Below, piece by piece: positions 16,314 through 23,538 of a DNA stretch of 26,548 nucleotides (position 1 is the first letter of the stretch; every line of letters begins with the position of its first letter). The notes under the pieces were generated by a model that did no database searches, had not been told where the DNA came from, and saw only the letters and a list, made by a program, of their open reading frames with translations. The translations under genes and the position numbers were made by a program. Origin of the DNA: JBBDIM01 sp040880405 (GTDB lineage Bacteria > Planctomycetota > Planctomycetia > Pirellulales > Pirellulaceae); the NCBI GenBank assembly GCA_040880405.1, contig JBBDIM010000105.1:1-26548 (forward strand), given 5' to 3'.

Positions 16314-16398
16314 GTGTTAAAGGGGTCAGGACTCTTTTTAACGACCCGCTACCCATTGGTATACGCGCACCTAAAAAGAGTCCTGACCCCTTTAACAC
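16314..16398. repeat. 85-nt element with 27-bp perfect inverted arms
   Basis: Arms at 16314-16340 and 16372-16398 are perfect reverse complements (outer GTGTTAAAGGGGTCAGGACT, then CTTTTTA), around a 31-nt loop. Such AAAGGGGTCAGGA elements are dispersed in planctomycetes and some proteobacteria and are linked with REP-associated tyrosine transposases (from memory). No transposase is in the window. It sits 12 nt after the end of the 34-residue protein gene. For minus-strand transcription the distal arm would place TAAAAAGAGTCC after a loop, so it may also end that transcript. Confidence 0.85.
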
Positions 16399-16410
16399 TC
16401 ACAGGTCTGG

Positions 16411-16515
16411 CTAACATCCACGCAGCAGCAAAATCACCACCACGAACAAAACAAAACCGCCGACGTAAAGCCACGTCGGCGGTGGGTCTCCGGAGTTGTA
16501 ATCGGCTTCCGGCAC
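16411..16515 (-). CDS. 34-residue single-helix membrane protein
   Basis: Function unknown; it is too short for routine gene calling. Seen: a GTG at 16515 preceded by AGGAG with 5-nt spacing (AGGAGTAATCGTG). It opens a 34-codon frame with a polar start (MPEADYNSGDPPPTW) and one hydrophobic helix at about residues 15-31 (LYVGGFVLFVVVILLL), ending RGC. It starts 30 nt after the stop of the membrane metallopeptidase on the same strand, so the two are probably cotranscribed. The good ribosome site, clean TM profile and position make it a credible gene. It could be a small partner or regulator of the peptidase, which is inference only. Confidence 0.65.
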   Translation of the reverse strand: MPEADYNSGDPPPTWLYVGGFVLFVVVILLLRGC

Positions 16516-16545
16516 GATTACTCCTGTGGATAGTGTGGGTGTCAG

Positions 16546-17220
16546 TTAGTTGCGTCGCGAGGCGATCAGCAGGTAGTAGACCAGCGTCAACACCGCCTGC
16601 AAGGTGGCTGCCACATAGGTCAGGGCCGCGGCCCACAGCACGTTGCTGACAGCGCCCATTTCCTCGCGGGGCACGATGTTGTGATCGACCAGCAGGGCCT
16701 TGGCCCGGCTGCTCGCGTCGAATTCCACGGGTAGGTTGATCAGTTGGAAGAACACCACCCCGGAAAACAGCGCTATCCCGAGATAGAGGAGAGGCGCCCA
16801 GCCGAAGATGATCCCCCCGATCAGCATGAAAATGCTGGTCGACGAACCGAAACTCGCGATCGGGACCGCCATGTTGCGGACAATAAGCGGGGCGTAGTTG
16901 GTGGCGTGTTGGATGGCGTGACCCGCTTCGTGCGCGGCGATCCCCACAGCGGCCGCGGTCCGGTCGTGGTAGACATGCGGGCTGAGCCGCAGCACGCGGT
17001 GACTCGGGTCGTAATGGTCCGAGAGCTCACCGGGGACCTGCTCGACCGCCACATCTTGGAGGCCGGCGGAATCCAAAATGTGCCGCGCGGCCGCCGCTCC
17101 GGAGAGCCGAGCCGGTTGCTTTTTCGCCTTCGCATAGGCCGATTTGAGCCACATCTGGGCGACAAACGCCAAGATCAAGGCCGGGGCGATGATGATGAAA
17201 TACATCGGGTCGAAAAACAT
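16546..17220 (-). CDS. Membrane zinc metallopeptidase, YugP family
   Basis: Predicted inner-membrane neutral zinc peptidase; substrate unknown. Seen: 224 residues. An N-terminal helix (about 5-24) precedes a soluble part containing LSDHYDPSHRVLRLSPHVY, typical of the family, then the catalytic HEAGHAIQH (residues 97-105, HEAGH at 97-101). Two central hydrophobic helices (about 115-165), the NLPVEFDASSRAKALL segment carrying the likely third zinc ligand Glu, and a C-terminal helix follow. Length and order match Bacillus YugP-like proteins. The gene is intact and is followed by the 34-residue protein. Upstream lies a 401-nt divergent promoter region shared with the plus-strand lipoprotein gene. 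Confidence 0.92.
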   Translation of the reverse strand: MFFDPMYFIIIAPALILAFVAQMWLKSAYAKAKKQPARLSGAAAARHILDSAGLQDVAVEQVPGELSDHYDPSHRVLRLSPHVYHDRTAAAVGIAAHEAGHAIQHATNYAPLIVRNMAVPIASFGSSTSIFMLIGGIIFGWAPLLYLGIALFSGVVFFQLINLPVEFDASSRAKALLVDHNIVPREEMGAVSNVLWAAALTYVAATLQAVLTLVYYLLIASRRN

Positions 17221-17621
17221 GGGGTCACCTATTTAGGCAAGGGGAATATGTTCAATCCGGTGGGCCATTGCACGAATGGCAACAATCGGGTTGCGGTTGT
17301 CTCACAGACGGCTTCTGACTAGGTATTCGCAGTGTGGCTCCGATACTTGCGCAAAAGCCCTAGCATTCAGGGGTTATACGCGAGCACGACCTGTGCCAAG
17401 TCACCTTTTTGAAGTGTCGGATCGCTTAATTATAGGGTATCGCCCCCCGGAGGCCACTGCCGCCGGATCGGAATTCCGACTCCTGCGGGTTAACCTGCCT
17501 ATTTCCCCTAGATTCTGGCTGAAAGAGGTTTCCGGTGGTATAACATTTCTAGCCCACCGAGTCGTCAACCGCGATGCCATCCTTGGGGCATCCCGCACAA
17601 CCACTTCCTTCGGAATTTTCC
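17221..17621. other. Divergent promoter region, no gene seen
   Basis: Lies between the minus-strand peptidase gene and the plus-strand lipoprotein gene. Short frames exist on both strands but none has a ribosome site plus credible composition. No clear -35/-10 pair or palindrome was identified. Confidence 0.5.
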
Positions 17622-18791
17622 ATGTATCGCACCGCCGCGCGGCCGTCCATTCTAAGCGGAGCTAGTTGCCTGATTGCTTTGTTTTTGCTGGTGGGGCTCG
17701 GTTGCCGCCCCGCGATGCAGGTCGAAGGTGACAGCGGCGAGGTAGCGGAAGTCGACCCTGACGCCCTGCGAGACCGAATCGATGTGGCCTTGGACTACAC
17801 GTGGGAGAAACGACGGCTCAATACGCGGGACCACGCCGCGTGGCAAATTTTGCATGGCGTGTTGGCTTATGGGCCGAACTTTCCGGTGGAACACGAAGGC
17901 CAGCTCTATCCGACGGTCGAGTACCTCCAATCGGGCGGCTTGATGAAGGGCTGGACGATGGAGCGGGGGAATCGTCTAGAACGGAGCCATGAAGATGGCT
18001 CGCCCCGGTACGGGCTGCGGGCGGTCGTTGAACCGGGGACCCAAACAGGGCAGGGGCATTACGACCAATGGTTGGCGATTATCTCGCAGTGCGACTTGCC
18101 GGAGACCACCGAGTTTAAAATTGGCGATCATTCCTACACCATCGCGGACTGGGTTGCTCAAGTGCAGCTCGACATGTCGCGCAATCCCGAGAGAGAGTTT
18201 AGCTGGACCTTGATCGGCCTGACCGCCTACCTGCCGACCGATGCCAGTTGGACCGATTCGCAAGGGAAGCGTTGGACCATGGAAGATCTGGTCCAGGCGG
18301 AATTGGATCACGGTTTCGGCTCCGGGGCGTGTGGCGGGAGCCATCGTTTGATTGGTATTTCCATGGCCTTGAACCGCCATCTGGCCCAAGGGGGCAAGCT
18401 GGAAGGTGCTTGGGCCAGCGCCGAGGAATTTGTCCGTGACAAGGCGATCACCCACGCGCGGCAGTACCAAAACCCGAACGGCTCGTTTAGTTCAAACTAC
18501 TTCCTGCGGTCCGGGGCGGCGGCCGACTTGGCCGAGACGCTCGGCTCATCCGGGCACACCCTGGAATTTATGACGCTCTCCTTGACCGAAGCCGAGCTCT
18601 CCGAGCCATGGGTAATGCACGCCACCGACTACCTAAGCGAGGTGTTCGAGCGGACCGAGGGAATCGCCCTGGAATGCGGGGCCCTCTACCACGCGGCCCA
18701 CGCGTTGGTTCTCTATCGACAGCGGGTATACGGCCCCCGCGAGTTCGAAATGCCGAGCGGCACGCCAGGGGATGTTGCTCCTTCGATTTAG
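17622..18791 (+). CDS. Putative lipoprotein of unknown function, possibly alpha-toroid fold
   Basis: Function unknown. Seen: 389 residues from ATG at 17622. An N-terminal hydrophobic signal ends LVGLGC with Cys28; the -1 Gly fits lipidation, but -3 is Gly, not Leu, so the lipobox is imperfect. The mature part is helical, with conserved-looking motifs HAAWQILHGVLAYG, ACGGSHRLIGIS, NPNGSFSSNYF and GHTLEFM. Repeated helix pairs with a GSF/SHR pattern suggest an alpha/alpha toroid, but this is inference. Homologues in Rhodopirellula carry, from memory, the misleading label ADP-ribosylation factor-directed GTPase activating protein. A longer reading from 17574 is possible, but the signal peptide fits the 17622 start. 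It is monocistronic, with a hairpin downstream. Confidence 0.75.
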   Translation: MYRTAARPSILSGASCLIALFLLVGLGCRPAMQVEGDSGEVAEVDPDALRDRIDVALDYTWEKRRLNTRDHAAWQILHGVLAYGPNFPVEHEGQLYPTVEYLQSGGLMKGWTMERGNRLERSHEDGSPRYGLRAVVEPGTQTGQGHYDQWLAIISQCDLPETTEFKIGDHSYTIADWVAQVQLDMSRNPEREFSWTLIGLTAYLPTDASWTDSQGKRWTMEDLVQAELDHGFGSGACGGSHRLIGISMALNRHLAQGGKLEGAWASAEEFVRDKAITHARQYQNPNGSFSSNYFLRSGAAADLAETLGSSGHTLEFMTLSLTEAELSEPWVMHATDYLSEVFERTEGIALECGALYHAAHALVLYRQRVYGPREFEMPSGTPGDVAPSI

Positions 18792-18820
18792 AGTGGGGAT
18801 GGTCTCAAGATTAGTCAAGT

Positions 18821-18850
18821 CTATGGATATCGAACAGGAGATATCTATAG
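18821..18850. repeat. 11-bp inverted repeat after the lipoprotein gene
   Basis: CTATGGATATC (18821-18831) and GATATCTATAG (18840-18850) pair with one G-U wobble around GAACAGGA. It lies 30 nt after the stop. Only a short T-poor tail follows, so it may be a weak terminator or an operator-like site. Confidence 0.5.
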
Positions 18851-19056
18851 GGGTTGTCTATTGCGCACGAATCGGCATAATGAATGGGAATTGGCGATTG
18901 CGGCTCGGGGCGGTTTCCGTTGGCGGAAATCCACCTGCTACTTGCGGGCGTCACCCGGGAGTGTCAAATTAGCGGTATACCGTTCAGTTTATTGGTAGTT
19001 GGTCCGGCGGTTTCCAGAATCGTCGCCAGCGATTTTTGTCTGACAGGAGAGATTTG

Positions 19057-19650
19057 ATGAGTGTATTGGTCACCAAGCCGGCCCCTTCGTTCACGGCCCA
19101 AGCGGTGATGGAAGATGGCTCCTTCAAGGAAATCAAACTGGAGGACTACCGGGACAAGTATGTCCTGTTGTTCTTCTATCCGCTCGATTTTACTTTCGTC
19201 TGCCCGACGGAAATCATTGCTTTTTCCGAGGCGGTGGAGTCGTTCAAGCAACTCAATGTGCAAGTTTTGGGCTGCTCGGTCGACAGCCACTTCTCACACT
19301 TGGCTTGGCGCAATTCGCCCCGTAGCGTGGGTGGAATCGGCGAAATCCAATACCCTTTGATCGCCGACTTGAACAAGCAAATCTCCACCGATTACGATGT
19401 CCTGTTGCCGGGCGGGGTTGCGCTGCGGGGACTGTTCCTGATCGACAAGGATGGGGTCGTGCGGCACCAGGTGGTGAACGATCTGCCGCTGGGCCGAAGC
19501 GTTGACGAAGCCCTCCGGATGGTCCAGGCCCTGCAATACTTCGAGACCAACGGCGAAGTCTGCCCCGCCAACTGGAAAGAAGGGGCGCGGACCATCAAGG
19601 CCTCGCCTGACGCCTCGAAAGAATTCTTCGAAGCGGAATACGCCGGATAA
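19057..19650 (+). CDS. Typical 2-Cys peroxiredoxin (AhpC/TSA family)
   Basis: Reduces hydrogen peroxide and organic peroxides in the cytoplasm. Seen: 197 residues. The peroxidatic Cys49 lies in DFTFVCPTE and the resolving Cys169 in NGEVCPANWK, both as in typical 2-Cys enzymes. The supporting FYPLDFTF, NSPRSVGGIGEIQYPLIAD and GLFLIDKDGVVRH segments are present. AGGAGA at 19045-19050, 6 nt upstream, fixes the ATG at 19057 instead of a longer reading from 19036. A strong hairpin terminator follows. Its electron donor (AhpF or thioredoxin) is not in the window. The next gene is a cytochrome c peroxidase, so peroxide defence seems grouped here, although the two are separate transcripts by the terminator. 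Confidence 0.95.
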   Translation: MSVLVTKPAPSFTAQAVMEDGSFKEIKLEDYRDKYVLLFFYPLDFTFVCPTEIIAFSEAVESFKQLNVQVLGCSVDSHFSHLAWRNSPRSVGGIGEIQYPLIADLNKQISTDYDVLLPGGVALRGLFLIDKDGVVRHQVVNDLPLGRSVDEALRMVQALQYFETNGEVCPANWKEGARTIKASPDASKEFFEAEYAG

Positions 19651-19686
19651 GTGCCTTTCCGGCGAAACTTCACGGAAACCCAATCA

Positions 19687-19720
19687 AAAAATGGCGACGA
19701 ATTTGCATGTCGCCATTTTT
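19687..19720 (+). terminator. Intrinsic terminator after the peroxiredoxin gene
   Basis: AAAAATGGCGAC (19687-19698), 10-nt loop, GTCGCCATTTTT (19709-19720): a perfect 12-bp stem ending in a T-run. The A-run on the other side makes it able to work in both directions. Confidence 0.9.
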
Positions 19721-19852
19721 CTTAGCCATAATGAAAAGGCTGGGGGACGAACGCTTTTCTTACTCGATCACACCACCTCCACCAATCGCTTGTCCCGCCT
19801 CGTAGACCCACCTTAGTGCCCGACTCGTTGACACCACCGGAGAACTGAAGCC

Positions 19853-21085
19853 ATGAGAATGTCCGCCGCCGTTTTAACCTTCGCCCTGCTATTCGCGGCC
19901 GGGGTTTGCTTCGCCGAAGATGACAAATCAACCAACAAAGTGACTCTGGGCGATCCGGCCCTGACCGCTGGAATTCCCGGGGAAGGGGACCTGACCCTTG
20001 CGGAAATCAACAAGTGGTTGGCCGACCCCCAAAACCACGAGGAGCTTGACTTCGAACTCCCCTTCGGCTTGGCCGCCGGCGCTGCCTTGATTAAGGGGGT
20101 GGAGGAAAACCCACTGACGCGGGCCAAAATCGAACTGGGCCGCCAACTGTTTTTCGATCCGCGGCTCTCTTCCGATTTCTCGGTGAGCTGTGCCACCTGC
20201 CATCACCCGGACAATGCCTATGCCCGCGATACCCAGTTTGGGATCGGGGTGGACGCACAAGAAGGCGGCCGAAACTCACCTCCGGCGTACAACCGGATTC
20301 TGAGTGGGGCCCAGTTTTGGGATGGCCGGGCCGCGACTCTGGAAGATCAGGCGGTTGGGCCGATCGCCAACCCAATTGAAATGGGAAGCAGTCACGACGC
20401 GTGTGTCGAATGCCTTAAGTCGATTCCCGGATACCAAACGCAGTTCGATAAGGTCTTTGGTGACGGAATCAACATCGATAATGTCGGCAAGGCCTTAGCC
20501 ACTTTCGAGCGAACCCTCGTCACCGGGCCAACCCACTACGATTACTACGAGATTGTCCGCAACTTCGAGACCCAGTTTGATGCCGAGGAGTTGGAGTTCC
20601 TGGAAGAGGACGCTCCGGAGCTATACGAGCAGTATCAGGCCGCCAAGGCAAAGACCAAGGACATGCCCGAGAGCGCCAAACGGGGCCGAGAGATCTTCTT
20701 CACCGACAAGGGAGCCTGCACCGCCTGCCACGCCGGAGCGAATTTTACTGATGAGCTGTACCACAACCTGGGCGTTGGGATGGACGCGGAAAACCCCGAC
20801 CTGGGCCGGTTCGAGGTGACCATGGAAGAGAAGGATAAAGGGGCCTTTAAAACGCCTACCATCCGCAACGTCACGCAAACCGGGCCCTACATGCACGACG
20901 GTAGCCAGAAGACCTTGGAAGAGGTCGTGGAGTGGTACGCCAAGGGAGGCCATCCCAACCCACACCTGAGCGACAAGATGAAGAAGCTGGACCTGACCGA
21001 GCAGGACAAAAAGGACCTGGTCGCCTTCATGCAGGCCCTTACCGGCGAGTTTCCGAAGGTGGAGCAGGGGCGTTTGCCGGAGTAG
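19853..21085 (+). CDS. Periplasmic di-haem cytochrome c peroxidase (CcpA/MauG family)
   Basis: Probably reduces hydrogen peroxide in the periplasm with electrons from a c-type cytochrome. Seen: 410 residues with a signal peptide (1-21, ending GVCFA). The first haem site is C113-A-T-C116-H117 and the second C289-T-A-C292-H293. The family segments LGRQLFFDPRLSSD, NSPPAYNRI, FWDGRAATLEDQA, GPIANPIEMG and FKTPTIRNVTQTGPYMHDGS are all present in order. It is longer than the usual 320-350 residues because of an N-terminal extension (about 25-85) and an acidic helical insert (about 240-272). No Shine-Dalgarno is strong; GGAGAA lies about 8 nt upstream. A terminator follows. A MauG-like oxidase role cannot be excluded. 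Confidence 0.92.
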   Translation: MRMSAAVLTFALLFAAGVCFAEDDKSTNKVTLGDPALTAGIPGEGDLTLAEINKWLADPQNHEELDFELPFGLAAGAALIKGVEENPLTRAKIELGRQLFFDPRLSSDFSVSCATCHHPDNAYARDTQFGIGVDAQEGGRNSPPAYNRILSGAQFWDGRAATLEDQAVGPIANPIEMGSSHDACVECLKSIPGYQTQFDKVFGDGINIDNVGKALATFERTLVTGPTHYDYYEIVRNFETQFDAEELEFLEEDAPELYEQYQAAKAKTKDMPESAKRGREIFFTDKGACTACHAGANFTDELYHNLGVGMDAENPDLGRFEVTMEEKDKGAFKTPTIRNVTQTGPYMHDGSQKTLEEVVEWYAKGGHPNPHLSDKMKKLDLTEQDKKDLVAFMQALTGEFPKVEQGRLPE

Positions 21086-21121
21086 TTTTTGGGTGCGGCT
21101 GACGCCGAAGTACGACTTAGA

Positions 21122-21153
21122 AAAAAGCCTCCCGCCCACACGGGAGGCTTTTT
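21122..21153 (+). terminator. Intrinsic terminator after the cytochrome peroxidase gene
   Basis: AAAAAGCCTCCCG (21122-21134), 6-nt loop, CGGGAGGCTTTTT (21141-21153): a perfect 13-bp stem with a T-run. It separates the conserved gene from the accessory operon downstream. Confidence 0.93.
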
Positions 21154-21307
21154 CCTTAAAATTCCGGGACCATCACGTGGGGGATTGCTCTATGATGTGA
21201 ACGGTTTCATAAGTCGCTGTGTTCAATACGGCTGGTTTATCACTTTTCGCAAAAATAGCGAGAAATCGAATATTACGACACGTTTTTTTAAACGCTAGGA
21301 GGAAGCT

Positions 21308-22408
21308 ATGGCAAGTTCGAGTGACGTCGGAGACCAGATTGAAGGCCTGGACGACGTCGACGACATCGGGTTGGGGGAATATCCGATTGATACGATGATG
21401 ATCCGAAAGGAGACTCGAACGGTCTTCGATGTGGTTCGTCGAATTCGGAAGGGCGGATTCGTTCTCGACCCGGACTTTCAGCGTGAGTTTGTCTGGTCGA
21501 TTGAAAAGCAAAGTCGACTCATTGAGTCCGTTATAATGCGGATCCCACTTCCCGTTTTTTATCTTGCCGAAGATGAGGATGGAAGAACGATTGTTGTTGA
21601 CGGGTTACAGAGGCTCTCGACCTTTCGTCGGTTTCTCGACAACGAATTGAAATTGGACCTGGTCCATCAGGAATACCTTCACAAGAAGACGTTCGATGAG
21701 CTTTTGCCTAAACTCCAGAATCGACTCGAGGACTGCAGCCTGGAGCTATACGTTATCGACTCTCATGTTCCCGAAAGAGCAAAGCTGGATATCTTTGAAC
21801 GGGTGAACAGTGGGGAGCCGTTGACGCGTCAGCAAATGCGAAACTGCCTTTATACAGGTAAAGCAAGCAGATGGCTTCGAGATGAGGTCTCCACGGAGTT
21901 GTTCATTCAAGCTACCGGAAAAAGCCTAAACCGGAAGACGATGCGGGACCGGGAATTCGCGAATCGCTTTTGCGCTTTCTTTTTATTGGGATCTGAAGAA
22001 TACACCAAAGGAGACATGGATGATTTTTTGGCCCGATCACTCACGAAAATGAATAAGATGAATGAGGCGGAACTGAATGAATTGTCTCGTTGTTTCCAAC
22101 TTTCACTACAAAATAATCTCGATTTGCTCGCCGGACACGCCTTCCGTAAGCACTGTCAAGGCCAAGCTAAACGAAGTGTGGTGAACGCGTCACTTTGGGA
22201 TGTTATGTCGACTGGGCTTGCCCGATATTCACAGGAAATTGTCCGAGATAATAAGGACCGATTTCATGAAGCATTTTATGAATTGCTTAATGAGGATGAA
22301 TTTGTGGACGCAATTACCTATAGCGTGAACAGCACAAATAAGGTTTACACCCGCTTTAAGATGGCGCGACAAATGTTCAAGGAGGCTTTCGGTGTTTACG
22401 AGAATTGA
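21308..22408 (+). CDS. DUF262-domain protein, first gene of putative defence operon
   Basis: Probably a ParB/Srx-fold nuclease-like or NTP-sensing defence subunit. Seen: 366 residues. The DUF262 core opens with VLDPDFQREFVWSIEKQSRL (about 52-71), continues IMRIPLPVFYLAED, and has the signature VVDGLQRLSTFRRFL at 96-110; the usual motif is DGQQR, here DGLQR. A helical C-terminal part follows. It lacks the second (DUF1524/HNH) domain of GmrSD enzymes, so it is the short form. AGGAGG at 21297-21302, 5 nt before the ATG, is strong. Its end overlaps the next gene by 17 nt. Composition is lower in GC than the flanking genes, consistent with transfer. In three-gene systems such as Menshen a DUF262 protein accompanies a DUF3696 ATPase, as I recall; identity is not proven. 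Confidence 0.85.
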   Translation: MASSSDVGDQIEGLDDVDDIGLGEYPIDTMMIRKETRTVFDVVRRIRKGGFVLDPDFQREFVWSIEKQSRLIESVIMRIPLPVFYLAEDEDGRTIVVDGLQRLSTFRRFLDNELKLDLVHQEYLHKKTFDELLPKLQNRLEDCSLELYVIDSHVPERAKLDIFERVNSGEPLTRQQMRNCLYTGKASRWLRDEVSTELFIQATGKSLNRKTMRDREFANRFCAFFLLGSEEYTKGDMDDFLARSLTKMNKMNEAELNELSRCFQLSLQNNLDLLAGHAFRKHCQGQAKRSVVNASLWDVMSTGLARYSQEIVRDNKDRFHEAFYELLNEDEFVDAITYSVNSTNKVYTRFKMARQMFKEAFGVYEN

Positions 22409-23537
22409 CCTGAAATGGTTTAAATGCTTTGAGGATTTGGTATTGCCGATTGCCCCATTGACACTCCTGTCCGGGACGAACGCGTCGGGTAAGTCAACGA
22501 TATTCCAATCACTGGTGCTTCTTCATCAGACGATGTTGAGAAATGAATGGGCAACCCGATTACAACTCAACGGACCCGAGTTGGAGTTGGGCACCGCTGC
22601 GGATGTTATTGACAAGGTTCATGGGCGTGGAAGATTTCGGATTGGGATCGCTGACAACGATTGTGGGATTCAATGGGAGTTTAGTTCCGGTGAGGATCGC
22701 CAGGAAGCAATGTCGGTGGCCGTGGAGAGCGTGGAAGTCAATGGTGTACCATCGGGTCCGAATGAAAATCTCAGGTTTCTTGTGCCGGAATCGTCGAACG
22801 ACGCGCTGACGCTGACAAATCGGCTTCGCGGCATGACGTACCTTACGGCGGAACGCACAGGCCCGCGCGAGGTTTACCAGTTGCAAGACCCCGACTCCAC
22901 ACAGGTCGTTGGGCCTCGGGGTGATAACGCCGTGGGAATGCTCTATCAAAGGTTGGACCAGGAAGTGCTGCCTTTATTGCTCACGGAACCGCTTCCACCA
23001 AAACTACTACAGCAGGTTGGAAATCGCATGCGAGCTTTCTTTCCGAATTCATCAATTGATGTACAGCATGTTAAAAACACCAATTTTGTTACGCTGGGAA
23101 TCAAGACTTCGGATGCCACTGGGTTTCATCGCCCCATGCATGTCGGATTTGGTCTCACTCAGATTCTTCCAATCATTGTTGCGGTGCTGACGGCATCGGA
23201 GGGTGATCTACTCCTGATCGAGAACCCGGAGGTCCATCTGCATCCCGGTGGACAAGCTGCGATGGGGAGGTTTTTGACGCACGCGTCCGCCGCGGGTGTC
23301 CAGGTATTAGTCGAGACCCATAGTGATCATGTGCTCAACGGCATTCGGCGTGGTGTCAAGGCTGGTGAGATCGCATCTGACGCGGTCGCGTTGCATTTTT
23401 TTCGTTCGCGCGACGAGGACGGACCACAGGTAGTGAGTCCGCAGATTGACCCGAGTGGGAACGTTGATGAATGGCCGGAGGGATTTTTCGACCAATTTGA
23501 CAAGGACATAAACCACTTTGCAGATTGGGGGGAGTGA
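22392..23537 (+). CDS. AAA ATPase with C-terminal DUF3696-like region
   Basis: Predicted SMC/OLD-like ATPase of a defence complex. Seen: 381 residues from GTG 22392, with AAGGAGG at 22379-22385 and 6-nt spacing inside the preceding gene. The start IDLKWFKCFEDLVLPIAPLT is typical of RecF/AAA_15 proteins. Walker A is GTNASGKST (28-36). A signature-like GFGLTQILPIIVAVL lies near residue 255, and Walker B is LLLIENPEVHLHP. Then comes the VLVETHSDHVLNGIRRGV sensor. The end, PSGNVDEWPEGFFDQFDKD, is the DUF3696-type tail. Position between the DUF262 gene and an unknown gene, with overlapping or touching ends, implies a stoichiometric complex. There is no TOPRIM domain, so it is not an OLD nuclease. 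Confidence 0.9.
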   Translation: MFTRIDLKWFKCFEDLVLPIAPLTLLSGTNASGKSTIFQSLVLLHQTMLRNEWATRLQLNGPELELGTAADVIDKVHGRGRFRIGIADNDCGIQWEFSSGEDRQEAMSVAVESVEVNGVPSGPNENLRFLVPESSNDALTLTNRLRGMTYLTAERTGPREVYQLQDPDSTQVVGPRGDNAVGMLYQRLDQEVLPLLLTEPLPPKLLQQVGNRMRAFFPNSSIDVQHVKNTNFVTLGIKTSDATGFHRPMHVGFGLTQILPIIVAVLTASEGDLLLIENPEVHLHPGGQAAMGRFLTHASAAGVQVLVETHSDHVLNGIRRGVKAGEIASDAVALHFFRSRDEDGPQVVSPQIDPSGNVDEWPEGFFDQFDKDINHFADWGE

Positions 23538-23538
23538 C

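Noticed and set aside
19731..19805. Possible 24-residue peptide after the peroxiredoxin terminator
   Set aside because: No ribosome site, Pro-rich chance composition, immediately after a terminator.
21190..21300. Operator-like TTTTCGC...GCGAGAAA site before the DUF262 gene
   Set aside because: The arms are short and bulged, and no regulator gene is nearby; too weak to list as a feature.
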